The notes below the pieces were generated by a model, which saw nothing but the letters and a program-made list of their open reading frames with translations, did no database searches and was not told where the DNA came from. A stretch of DNA of 64,000 bases from Agromyces soli (lineage in GTDB: Bacteria; Actinomycetota; Actinomycetes; Actinomycetales; Microbacteriaceae), in assembly GCF_022811605.1 (NCBI RefSeq), contig NZ_CP094533.1:1550001-1614000 (forward strand). The letters are read 5' to 3'. Both the position numbers and the translations under genes were made by a program. Positions 15,794 through 23,705 of the stretch are shown piece after piece (the first letter of the stretch is position 1; every line of letters starts with the position of its first letter).

Positions 15794-16836
15794 GCGCGAC
15801 TCCCTTCGGTGGGCGGTGCGGATGTCTCGGGACGCACGGATGCCGCGGCGGGCGCGGCCGTCGAGGCGAAGAGGTTCAGGCCGAGCGCACGCGAGAGGTA
15901 GGCGCAGGCGCGCTGGCCGCGCACGCTGTTGCCCGCCGGGTCGAGGCGGGGCGAGTAGGCGCCCACGGCGCCCTTGCCCGGGGCGACCGCGACGATGCCG
16001 CCCGCCACGCCCGACTTCGCCGGCAGCCCGATCTCGAACAGCCACTCGCCCGAGCGTTCGTACATGCCGCACGAGGCGAGCAGCGCGAGCGTGTCGCGGC
16101 ACACCTCCGCGGAGACGACGCGCGCGCCCGTCACCGGGTTCACCCCGCCGTCGGCGAGGGTCGCGCCCATCACGGCGAGATCCTCGGCCGTCACCGAGAG
16201 GGCGCACTGCTTCGTGTACACGTCGACGACGGCGAGCGGGTCGGCATCCAGGCGTCCGTAGCTCTGCAGCAGACGTCCGATCGCCTGATTGCGCTGGTTC
16301 GTCTCGACCTCGGAGCGGTACACCTCGCCGTCGAGGGCGAGCTCGCGGCCGGCGAAGGCGGACAGCCCGGTGCGCACGAGCTCCCACTGCTCGGCCGGGG
16401 TCGCGGCGGGCACGAGCGCGGTCGTCGCGATCGCCCCCGCGTTCACCATGGGGTTCATCGGGCTGCCGCCGTTCAGCTCGATCGCCATGACCGAGTTGAA
16501 CGGCAGCCCCGTGTTGTTCACGCCGACGGTCTCGTGCACGGCCTCGTGCCCGATCGCCTCGCAGACGAGCGCGAACACGAAGGCCTTCGAGATGGACTGG
16601 ATCGAGAACGCGACCCCGGCGTCGCCCGCGCGGTGCACCGCGCCGTCGACCTGCGCGACGACGAGCCCGAAGTGCGCCGGATCCGCCTCGGCGAGGATCG
16701 GGATGTAGTCGGCGACGACGCCCTCGTCGAGTCCGGCGTAGCGTTCGTACGCGGCGGCGACCGTCTCGGCGAGCCGAGCCGGGAGTGCTCCCGTCGATGC
16801 GTGCTGAGCGATGTCCGCCACGTCGGCTTCGAACAT
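15790..16836 (-). CDS. glsA: glutaminase A
   Basis: 348 residues from ATG 16836, chosen for the GGGGGAGGG ribosome site directly upstream; the frame is open further but without one. The beta-lactamase-like serine glutaminase signatures are present: SIQSISKAF with catalytic Ser81 and Lys84, GVNNTGLPFNS, NPMVNAGAIA, VYTKQCAL and the closing KSGVAGGIVAVAPGKGAVG. The enzyme converts glutamine to glutamate and ammonia in the cytoplasm. It is translationally coupled to an MFS transporter gene, an arrangement that could serve glutamine-dependent acid resistance or amino acid exchange. Confidence 0.95.
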   Translation of the reverse strand: MFEADVADIAQHASTGALPARLAETVAAAYERYAGLDEGVVADYIPILAEADPAHFGLVVAQVDGAVHRAGDAGVAFSIQSISKAFVFALVCEAIGHEAVHETVGVNNTGLPFNSVMAIELNGGSPMNPMVNAGAIATTALVPAATPAEQWELVRTGLSAFAGRELALDGEVYRSEVETNQRNQAIGRLLQSYGRLDADPLAVVDVYTKQCALSVTAEDLAVMGATLADGGVNPVTGARVVSAEVCRDTLALLASCGMYERSGEWLFEIGLPAKSGVAGGIVAVAPGKGAVGAYSPRLDPAGNSVRGQRACAYLSRALGLNLFASTAAPAAASVRPETSAPPTEGSRA

Positions 16837-16982
16837 GCGCCCTCCCCCCGGAGCCAGCTGTCGCTCGGAGTCTAGACCCGCCGGCCGCTCAGCGGGAGTA
16901 CCCCGTGGCCCGCGGATCGCCCGCTCGCTACGCTGCATCCAGGCGCGATCGCGGGGGATCGCTGGACCAGGCGGGGAGACGC

Positions 16983-18116
16983 GTGAACGACGGCATCAAG
17001 TGGGGCCTGCCGGTGCTCGGCGCCGCAGCCCTCGGTACCCTCGGGCTCGTGCTCGGCACGACCGCGCTCGCCGACGGCGTCGTCGCGCGGAGCGTGATCG
17101 CCGGGGCGGTCGCCGAGTCCCGCGCCGAGGAGGCGCTCGGCGATCTGCGCGGCGCGACGACGCTCGCGAGAGGGCAGGTCCTGGAGGGCGAAGCGCTCGC
17201 CGGCGCGTTCGTGGACGGCCTCGGCGACCCCGCGCTCGCCGAGGCGCTGACGGCGGATGTCGCGTCCGCACGCGAGATCATCGACGACGCCGCGCTCGAG
17301 CTGCCGGAGCCGCCCGCCTACGATCACGGGCCGCTGACGCCGGTCTGGACGAGCCTCGCCGAGGCGGTCGCGACCCAGGAGCGCACCGCACGGCTCGCCG
17401 AGCTCGAGCAGGAGGCCGAGTCGGGCCTCGCCGGCCTGCACGATGCGGAGCAGCAGCTCGCCGAGGCGCGCAGCGCGTTCTACGCGGACGCCGCCGCCGA
17501 TGCGCAGGCGGTGCTCGACGCGAGCACGGTCGCGAGCTACGAGTCGCGCGTGCCCGCGATGCACGCGATCGCCCAGGACGGCGAGACCTGGCTCGTCGAG
17601 CAGGACGACAGCGCCGAGGGGTACCAGCAGCTCGCCGCCGCCGTGGCCGCCGTGCGCGCCTCGCAGACCGCCGAGACCGCCCGTCGGGCGGCGCCCGAGT
17701 ACGCGAGCCGCGGGCCGATCGAGGAGTTCGCCCGCTCCATCGCGCACGGCGTGCACCTCGACTTCGCGTGGGACCACGTCGTCAACGGGCTCTCGAGCGA
17801 CGAGTGGTACTCGGGCACCGCGCAGTACTGGTACGGCGACGGGGGCTGGGCGAAGCTGCACCTCAGCTACTCGATCGACTGGAGCTACGCCGACGACGTC
17901 AACGCCAAGGCGGTCGTCGTGCACGAGGTCGGGCACACCCAGGTCGTGCGGCCCGAGTGCACGCCGATCTTCGAGAGCGCGGTGTTCGGCAGCGACGACG
18001 AGATGTGGGCGACCGCGTGGGCGATCGCCGCGGGCTACGACGTGCCGGGGTCGGGTATCGAGGCCTACGGGCGGCCGAGCGACGAGCAGATCGCCGAGGC
18101 CGGCCGCTGCGTGTAG
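16983..18116 (+). CDS. membrane-anchored HExxH putative zinc peptidase, second copy
   Basis: 377 residues; GTG 16983 is preferred because GGGGAG lies about five bases upstream. One membrane helix near the start (residues 6-30) is followed by long Ala/Glu-rich helices and an external domain with VVVHEVGHTQ (His314-His318). Glu340 in FGSDDE is 22 residues after the last His, exactly as in the protein at 5165-6316 (FGGDYE). Outside this core the two proteins differ, and this one lacks the Pro/Glu-rich cytoplasmic tail. A gluzincin-type zinc site is likely; the substrate is unknown. Confidence 0.62.
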   Translation: MNDGIKWGLPVLGAAALGTLGLVLGTTALADGVVARSVIAGAVAESRAEEALGDLRGATTLARGQVLEGEALAGAFVDGLGDPALAEALTADVASAREIIDDAALELPEPPAYDHGPLTPVWTSLAEAVATQERTARLAELEQEAESGLAGLHDAEQQLAEARSAFYADAAADAQAVLDASTVASYESRVPAMHAIAQDGETWLVEQDDSAEGYQQLAAAVAAVRASQTAETARRAAPEYASRGPIEEFARSIAHGVHLDFAWDHVVNGLSSDEWYSGTAQYWYGDGGWAKLHLSYSIDWSYADDVNAKAVVVHEVGHTQVVRPECTPIFESAVFGSDDEMWATAWAIAAGYDVPGSGIEAYGRPSDEQIAEAGRCV

Positions 18117-18120
18117 TGCG

Positions 18121-18150
18121 CGGTTCGCTTCGACGGGCTCAGCGGGCCGG
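18121..18150. repeat. interspersed palindromic repeat half-copy, supplies the LacI stop codon
   Basis: The sequence from 18121 contains GGTTCGCTTCGACGGGCTCA then GCGGGCCGG, a variant of the repeat GGTTCGCTGAGCC-GTCGAAGCG that recurs at 32767 and 46790. Read on the minus strand it gives GCC CGC TGA, which is the last two codons and the stop of the LacI gene. It fills the space between two convergent genes. Confidence 0.6.
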
Positions 18151-19176
18151 GCGCGCCGTGCTGCCGCGCACCCGGAGCACCGCGTCGGAGAGCAGCGGGC
18201 CGTCGATCGGCTCTCCCTCGATGCGGCGCAGCAGCATGCCGACGGCGAGCTCCGCCTGCCGGTCCGGCTGCAGGTCGATTGCGGTGAGCGGCGGGTCGTG
18301 TCGTTCGGACCCCGGGCTGTCGATGCCGACGGCGACGAGCACGTCTTCGGGGATCCGCACCTCGGCGTCCCGGGCCGCCCGCAGCACGCCCTCGCGGTAC
18401 TGCTCCGCGGTCGCGATGACGGCGTCGGGGCGCTCGGTGCCGCGCAGCAGAGCGAGCGTCGACTCGTAGGGGTCGTTGTGGGCGTGGTCGAGGGGGATCA
18501 GCCGCACGACCTCCGGCATCCCGTGCTCGGCCGCCCAGTCGCGGTACGCCGCCGCGCTCTCCTCCGCCCACGACCAGCTCGCGTCGGCGCTGATCAGCGC
18601 GATCCGCCGGGCGCCTTGCTCGTGCAGGTGGTCGAGCAGCGTCCGCATGTTCTCGCCGTGATCGCTCGTGACGGCGTAGGGCCAGTCGGGGCGCGCGGCA
18701 TCCCGCTCCACCGTGACGACCGGCGTGCCGAGCCGCTCGAGCGCGGCGAGCCGTTCGTCGTTGCGCACGGGGTCGCAGAGCACGACCCCGTCGGCGCCGA
18801 TGAGCCGCCAGCCGTCCTCGCTCGTGACCGTCGGCGGCGTGAGCGTGAGCGCGTACCCGGCCTCGAAGGCCTTCGTCGCGGCCGCGCGCGCCGCGGTCAT
18901 GTAGAAGTCGAGGTCGAGCATCGGCACCGCGCCCTCGTCGACCGAGGGCAGGGCGAACGCGATCGTGCCGGTGCGGCCGAGGCGGAAGGCGAGCGCCGCG
19001 CGGCTCGGCCGGTAGCCGAGCTCGTCCGCGGTGCGCTGCACCCGGTCCCTGGTCGACTGGCGGAGCTTGCCGCTGCCGTTGAGCGCGGCCGAGACCGTGC
19101 TCGTGGACAGGCCGAGCTCGCGGGCGACGTCGTGGATGGTGACGCGTTTCGTCGCCGGCTGATCACGCTCCGTCAT
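18139..19176 (-). CDS. LacI-family transcriptional regulator
   Basis: 345 residues from ATG 19176 (GAGAGG upstream; a GTG at 19200 is the alternative). The N-terminal HTH reads VTIHDVARELGLSTSTVSAALNG with the hinge region GYRPSRAALAFRL, followed by a periplasmic-binding-protein-like sensor domain (GADGVVLCDPV, ARRIALISAD, AVIATAEQYREGVLRAARD). It lies 42 bases after the amidohydrolase at 19219 on the same strand and so appears to be the last gene of the hydrolase operon. LacI operators characteristically have a central CG, as in the GGAACGTTCC pair at 25804-25834, its probable targets. Confidence 0.92.
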   Translation of the reverse strand: MTERDQPATKRVTIHDVARELGLSTSTVSAALNGSGKLRQSTRDRVQRTADELGYRPSRAALAFRLGRTGTIAFALPSVDEGAVPMLDLDFYMTAARAAATKAFEAGYALTLTPPTVTSEDGWRLIGADGVVLCDPVRNDERLAALERLGTPVVTVERDAARPDWPYAVTSDHGENMRTLLDHLHEQGARRIALISADASWSWAEESAAAYRDWAAEHGMPEVVRLIPLDHAHNDPYESTLALLRGTERPDAVIATAEQYREGVLRAARDAEVRIPEDVLVAVGIDSPGSERHDPPLTAIDLQPDRQAELAVGMLLRRIEGEPIDGPLLSDAVLRVRGSTARPAR

Positions 19177-19218
19177 GGACCTCGACCTCTCCGTCGGCAC
19201 CAGGCGCGGGGAACGCCA

Positions 19219-20496
19219 TCAACTGTAGACGAGCTCGGTGCTGACGCGGCGCGACGCGACGAGCGCGCCGCGGCGCACCGTCCAGCGCGATCCCGCCTCA
19301 TTGCGCAGCGCGTGCAGGCGGTTGCCCGCGGCCAGCACGACGAAGGAGGCCTCCGCGCCCGCCTCGAGCCGCGGCGCCGGCCGGCCGACGGCGGCGCGGG
19401 CCGAGCTCGTCACCATCCGCCAGGCGTCGTCCACGCCCTCGCCCGCGCGGTCGGCGAGGGGCAGCGCGTGCCAGGCGAAGCGGGCCCGCTCGAGCGGGTC
19501 GAGGGTGCCGAGCGACTCCCAGTTGTCCTCGTGGTTGCCGGTGCCGATCGTCACGGTCACCCCGGCATCGAGCAGCTCGTTCGGCCGCGAGACGCCGCGG
19601 TACGGGTACGAGCTCTGCAGGTTCGACGGGCAGACGGTGATCGCGATGCCCGCTTCGGCGACCTTCTCGATCACGCGGGCGGCGTCGGCGTCGGCGTAGG
19701 TCTCGAGGGCGCCGACGTGGTTCGCGTTGACGAGCCCCTGCATGCCGTACGCGACGGTGAGCTCGGCGAGCGGCTCCAGCAGGCGCTCGCTCGGGTCGGT
19801 GAAGTAGTCGACGTTGATGTCGATCGGCCGGCCGAACCGTTCGGCGAGCTCGAAGACGAGCCGCAGGTGCGTGAGCCGCGCCTCGTCGTCGGCCTCGTTG
19901 TTGGGCCAGCCGCCGACGCGGTCCGCACCCATCGCGAGAGCCTCGGCGACGAGCCCGTAGGCGCGCGCGTCGCCGACCATGCCCTCCTGCGGGAACGCGG
20001 TGACGACGGTCTCGATCACGCCGTCGCACTCGGCTCGCGCGCGCAGCACCCCCTCCACCGAGGCGAGCCCGGTCACCGAGTCGATGTCGGCCTGCCCGGC
20101 GAGGAGGCCGACGCCCTCGAGCGCCGAGGCGCGCAGGAAGCGGCCGGCGCGCTCGGCGACGTCGTCGACGGTGAACGCCGCCTTGAGGTCGCGCTGGCGC
20201 TGCATGAGCACGGGGCGGGGGCCGTGCGCGACGAGCCCGAGCTCGGCGATTCGCTGCCGGCTGTAGACCTTGTCGGGGTGGCTGTGCGGCTCGACGAACG
20301 GGGTGGTCACGAGGCCGCCATCGGCGTCGATGACCTCGTCGGCGGCCGTGCCGGCCGCGGCATCCGGTCCGATCGCGGCGATCGCGCCGTCGCGGACGAC
20401 GACGTCCACGAGCGCGCCGGCCGGCGCGCCGGTGCCCGCGGCGTCCCGGTCGAGCCGGGCGCCGCGCACGATGAGCTGGGCGGTCTCAGAAGCCAT
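19219..20496 (-). CDS. CodA-like amidohydrolase (cytosine-deaminase family), copy A
   Basis: 425 residues. Metal-dependent amidohydrolase fold with the CodA-type motif FVEPHSHPDK (His71, His73), an interior NANHVGA His, and the GTGNHEDNW segment where cytosine deaminase has its catalytic Asp. QADIDSVTGLASVEGVLRAR and AFPQEG are shared nearly word for word with copy B at 23702, so the two are paralogues. Related enzymes deaminate or open cyclic amidines and amides. It overlaps the bicupin gene by 11 bases. The exact substrate cannot be read from sequence. Confidence 0.82.
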   Translation of the reverse strand: MASETAQLIVRGARLDRDAAGTGAPAGALVDVVVRDGAIAAIGPDAAAGTAADEVIDADGGLVTTPFVEPHSHPDKVYSRQRIAELGLVAHGPRPVLMQRQRDLKAAFTVDDVAERAGRFLRASALEGVGLLAGQADIDSVTGLASVEGVLRARAECDGVIETVVTAFPQEGMVGDARAYGLVAEALAMGADRVGGWPNNEADDEARLTHLRLVFELAERFGRPIDINVDYFTDPSERLLEPLAELTVAYGMQGLVNANHVGALETYADADAARVIEKVAEAGIAITVCPSNLQSSYPYRGVSRPNELLDAGVTVTIGTGNHEDNWESLGTLDPLERARFAWHALPLADRAGEGVDDAWRMVTSSARAAVGRPAPRLEAGAEASFVVLAAGNRLHALRNEAGSRWTVRRGALVASRRVSTELVYS

Positions 20497-21241
20497 CGCG
20501 GTTCACGTCCTTGTAGAGCAGGTAGGCGGATGCCTCGGGGCCGGTCGCGGTGAAGGCCTGCGTGCAGTACGGCGCCATGTAGATGAAGTCGCCCTGCTGC
20601 ACGTCGACGTGCTCGCCGTCGAGGTGGTACACGCCGCCGCCCTCGAGGAGGTAGAGGCCGTGCTCCTGGTGGTGGATCTCGACCATGCGGAACCGGGCGC
20701 CGCCCTGGAACCGCATCACGTTCATCGCGAGGTCGAAGCGCTCGTCGTCGGGCAGCAGCTGTCCGTAGCTGCCGTCGATGCCGTCGTCGTCGATGCCGAT
20801 GATGTCGCCGAGCCGGCCGGCCACGACGGGCGGCGCCTCGACGCCCTCGACGGCGAGGTACCGCTTCTTCACCCACAGGGCGCGGGAGGCCGCGACGGCC
20901 TCGAGCTCGAAGGTGCGGCCCTCGGGGAGGAAGAGGTAGCCCCCGTCCTCGAGCAGCCACTCCTCGCCGGCGGAGCGCACGCGGAGCCCGCCGTCGAGCG
21001 CGATGAGGAAGTTCTCGAAGCCCGAGCCCTGCGGGAGCGTGCTCGCGGCGCCGGCCTCGAGCTGCAGCAGGTACTGCCCGAAGCGGGCGGGGCTGCCCTG
21101 CGGTGCGGCGAGCACGGTCGCGGCGTACGGCGGCAGGCCGGGCAGCGTGTTCTCGACCATCGTGTCGGGCGTCATCAGGTAGTAGCGGTCGCCGACGCGG
21201 CCGCGGCTCGCGCTCAGGTAGTCGTTGCGGTAGCTCGTCAC
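20486..21241 (-). CDS. AllE-like bicupin ((S)-ureidoglycine aminohydrolase family)
   Basis: 251 residues from GTG 21241, whose bases overlap the upstream stop as GTGA. Two cupin barrels: the first around FENFLIALDGGLRVR and EDGGYLFLPEG, the second with the metal-binding set FRMVEIHHQEHGLYLLEGGGVYHL and VQQGDFIYMAPYCTQAF. The opening RNDYLSASRGRVGDRYYLMTPDTMVENTLPG region is typical of the AllE/YlbA group, which releases ammonia from (S)-ureidoglycine during allantoin breakdown. No allantoate amidohydrolase was found beside it, so a related but different substrate is possible. Confidence 0.82.
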   Translation of the reverse strand: MTSYRNDYLSASRGRVGDRYYLMTPDTMVENTLPGLPPYAATVLAAPQGSPARFGQYLLQLEAGAASTLPQGSGFENFLIALDGGLRVRSAGEEWLLEDGGYLFLPEGRTFELEAVAASRALWVKKRYLAVEGVEAPPVVAGRLGDIIGIDDDGIDGSYGQLLPDDERFDLAMNVMRFQGGARFRMVEIHHQEHGLYLLEGGGVYHLDGEHVDVQQGDFIYMAPYCTQAFTATGPEASAYLLYKDVNRDGF

Positions 21242-22323
21242 TCGGGGCTCCAATCGGCCGGAAGGGGGTCGGGGTAGCGGCCGTCGACGAGGAGCGGTGC
21301 GCCGTCGACGGTGATGGTGGGGCGTTCGACGACGAGGTCGACGTGCACCTCGGAGTGCCAGTGCGCGCCGGTGTAGTCGCCGAAGGGATGGCCGAGGGCG
21401 ATGTGGCAGCCGGGCACGTTCTCGTCGAAGAGGAGGTTCCCGCTGAGCGCCGTGCAGGCGCGATTGGTGCCGACGGCGAACTCGCCGATGCGGCCGGCGT
21501 GCTCGTCGCGGTCGAACCAGGCGCGCAGCCGCGCGGCGAGTTCCGCGTCGGGGTGGTCGAGCGCGACGAGCCGCCCGCCGCGCACCTCGAAGCGCGCGGG
21601 CTCGGCGAGCAGGCCGGTCGAGGCGTTGAAGGGGTAGCCGAGCACGCTCGCCGCGATGACGCCGTCGGCGCCGATCGGCGAGCAGAACACCTCGCCCTGC
21701 GGCAGTCGGCCGCCCTCGCCCGGCGCGTGGTAGAGCCCGGTGAACGCGGTCCAGGGTCGGTCAGGGTCGAGGGTGAAGCGGATGTCCGTGCCGAGGGCGT
21801 TCCGCACCTCGGCGGTCGTCGCGTCGGTGAGCCGCGTGCGGACGAGCTCGCTGAAGCGGGCCACTTCGCGGTAGTCGGCGGCGAGGCCGATGCCGAGGCT
21901 CGGCCGGTCGAGCGCCGTGAGCTGGGCGTGCCTGGCGCCCACGGCATCGAGCCGGGCCCAGAAGCGCTCGTCCCAGGCGAGGCGGTCGTCGCCGTCGCGC
22001 GCGGCGAACGCCGTCACGGTGGGCCGGTGCGCGGCGATCGCCCGCTCGATCTCGGCGAAGGCGGCCGGGTAGTCGTCGTCGAGCCCGGGCACGAGGTGCA
22101 GCCGGGCCTCGTCGGCGACGCGGGCCGCGGCAGTGACGATGCGCTCGGCGAGCTCCCGCGTCGCCTCGTCGGTGAGGACGAGCACCCGGTCGCTCGCGCT
22201 CACGGCGAGGCAGATGTCGATGAGCTCGCGCGCCCCGCGGTCGAGGTCGGCGTCGCTGACGGGCGGCAGCGTGCTCGGGCGCCGGAGCCCGGACGCGGCG
22301 CTGCTCGCGCCCGGCCCGCTCAC
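21238..22323 (-). CDS. M29 aminopeptidase-like / NicX-like metalloenzyme
   Basis: 361 residues from GTG 22323, again a GTGA overlap with the gene before it. The N-terminal half (DRVLVLTDEATRELAERIV) and the C-terminal half with GEVFCSPIGADGVIAASV, TALSGNLLFDENVPGCHIALG, and HWHSEVHVDLV match the COG2309 family, which includes M29 aminopeptidases and the Fe-dependent 2,5-dihydroxypyridine dioxygenase NicX. The HxD pair in VHVDLV is a metal ligand in both. Peptidase or ring-cleaving oxygenase activity cannot be decided; the operon of ring-opening hydrolases makes the second worth testing. Confidence 0.72.
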   Translation of the reverse strand: MSGPGASSAASGLRRPSTLPPVSDADLDRGARELIDICLAVSASDRVLVLTDEATRELAERIVTAAARVADEARLHLVPGLDDDYPAAFAEIERAIAAHRPTVTAFAARDGDDRLAWDERFWARLDAVGARHAQLTALDRPSLGIGLAADYREVARFSELVRTRLTDATTAEVRNALGTDIRFTLDPDRPWTAFTGLYHAPGEGGRLPQGEVFCSPIGADGVIAASVLGYPFNASTGLLAEPARFEVRGGRLVALDHPDAELAARLRAWFDRDEHAGRIGEFAVGTNRACTALSGNLLFDENVPGCHIALGHPFGDYTGAHWHSEVHVDLVVERPTITVDGAPLLVDGRYPDPLPADWSPE

Positions 22324-23705
22324 GCGGAGCTCCTCGCTGGCGCGGGGACCGCGAGCGGCACGAAGGCGCCGGGCCCCCGGTCGGTCACGAGTCCGCCGTC
22401 GAGCACGACGAACTCGCCGCGGGCGACCGTCGCGCGCACCCGGACGGTGCTCGGCCGGCCCTCGTAGGGCGACCAGCGGTCGGGTCCGAACTGGCCGGAC
22501 GCCTGCACCGGCCGGGCCTCGCCGAGCTGCAGCACCGTGAGGTCGGCGTCCGCGCCGGGCGCGATGCGCCCCTTCGCGGGCGCCGCGCCGCAGCGCTCGG
22601 CCGGGCGGCTCGTGACGAGGGCGAGCGCCTCGGACAGCGTCCAGCCGCGCCGCAGCGCCTCGTCCAGGAAGAGGGGCGCGAACTCGCGGGCGCTCTGGAT
22701 GCCGAACGGGCCGCCGAGCGCGTCGTGCTCGGCCACGGCCTTGTCGGCGACGGAGTAGACGCAGTGGTCCGACACGACGGCATCGATCGCCCCGTCGCGG
22801 AGCCGCCGCCACATCCCCTCGACCTCGGGCCGAGCGCGCAGCGGCGGTGCGCAGAGCGCGGTCCAGCCGAGCCGCAGGAAGTCCTCGGCGTCGAGCAACA
22901 GGTGGTGGGCGGTGACCTCGCAGCTCGCGGGGACGCCGCGCTCCCGTGCCGCGGTGACGAGGTCGACCGCCTCCGGCAGCGAGAGGTGCACGAAGTGCAC
23001 GGCCCCGCCGGTCTCTTCGGCGATCGCGAGAACGCGGCGCACCGCCTCGAGTTCGAGCTCGGGGCTGCGTGCGTCGAGCACGGCCGCGTAGTCGGTGCGG
23101 CCGGCGGCGCGCTCGGCGGCGATCCGGGCGCTCAGCCCCTCGCGGTCCTCGGCGTGCACGAGCACGAGCCCGCCGTGCCGCGCGGTCTCGGCGAGCCCCT
23201 GGCGGAGGTCGTCGTCGCTCGCCGAGGGGTAGTCCATGTCGTTCTCGGGCAGGAACGCCTTGAACCCGGGGGCGCCGAGCTCGCGCTGCCCGCCGAGCTC
23301 GCCGAGCCCCGGCCCGGTGAGCGCGCCCCACAGGCCGAAGTCGACGATCGCGCCGTGCGCGCCGAGCTCGGACTTCGCCGCATAGCGCGCGGCGGTGGTC
23401 GTCGGCGGGGTCGTGAAGGGGTGCTCGATGACGAAGGTGCAGCCGCCGAGCGCGGCGTTCGCCGTGCCGATGCGGTAGTCGGCGGCGAGGTCGTCGCCGG
23501 GGTTGTCGAAGTGCACGTGCAGGTCGACGAAGCCGGGGGAGACGACGTCGTCGCCGGCGTCGAAGACGCGCTCGGCGTCGACCTCGCGGTCGGCCCCTCG
23601 GCGCACGGCCGTGATCCGGCCGCCCTCGACGAGCACCGTGGCGGGCACGAGCTCGTCGCCGAGGAGCACCCGCTCGCCGACGACCGCGAGCTCGGCGCGG
23701 CTCAT
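22320..23705 (-). CDS. allantoinase/dihydroorotase-like cyclic amidohydrolase
   Basis: 461 residues. Binuclear amidohydrolase motifs in order: DLHVHFDNPG (His63, His65), the carbamylated Lys149 in GFKAFLP, His184 in LVHAED, a later VHFVHLS His, and Asp in VVSDHC. The spacing and C-terminal GRIAPGADADLTVL and PYEGR segments are those of allantoinases and hydantoinases, which open five- or six-membered cyclic ureides or imides. Its ATG overlaps the stop of the amidohydrolase B gene as ATGA, and its own stop overlaps the M29-like gene as GTGA. Confidence 0.87.
   Translation of the reverse strand: MSRAELAVVGERVLLGDELVPATVLVEGGRITAVRRGADREVDAERVFDAGDDVVSPGFVDLHVHFDNPGDDLAADYRIGTANAALGGCTFVIEHPFTTPPTTTAARYAAKSELGAHGAIVDFGLWGALTGPGLGELGGQRELGAPGFKAFLPENDMDYPSASDDDLRQGLAETARHGGLVLVHAEDREGLSARIAAERAAGRTDYAAVLDARSPELELEAVRRVLAIAEETGGAVHFVHLSLPEAVDLVTAARERGVPASCEVTAHHLLLDAEDFLRLGWTALCAPPLRARPEVEGMWRRLRDGAIDAVVSDHCVYSVADKAVAEHDALGGPFGIQSAREFAPLFLDEALRRGWTLSEALALVTSRPAERCGAAPAKGRIAPGADADLTVLQLGEARPVQASGQFGPDRWSPYEGRPSTVRVRATVARGEFVVLDGGLVTDRGPGAFVPLAVPAPARSSA

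Noticed and set aside
16837-16938. Longer glutaminase N terminus starting near 16938
   Set aside because: The frame is open but lacks a ribosome site; ATG 16836 has GGGGGAGGG immediately upstream and fits the usual protein start.
17443-20553. Very long plus-strand open frame of over 1,000 codons
   Set aside because: It runs antisense through the LacI and amidohydrolase genes, its translation is Arg/His/Gly-rich without domains, and the opposite strand has clear protein families. It is a GC-rich shadow frame.
19219-23705. Standard allantoin degradation operon
   Set aside because: An AllE-like and an allantoinase-like gene are present, but no allantoate amidohydrolase, ureidoglycolate enzyme or glyoxylate genes; the other enzymes do not belong to that pathway.
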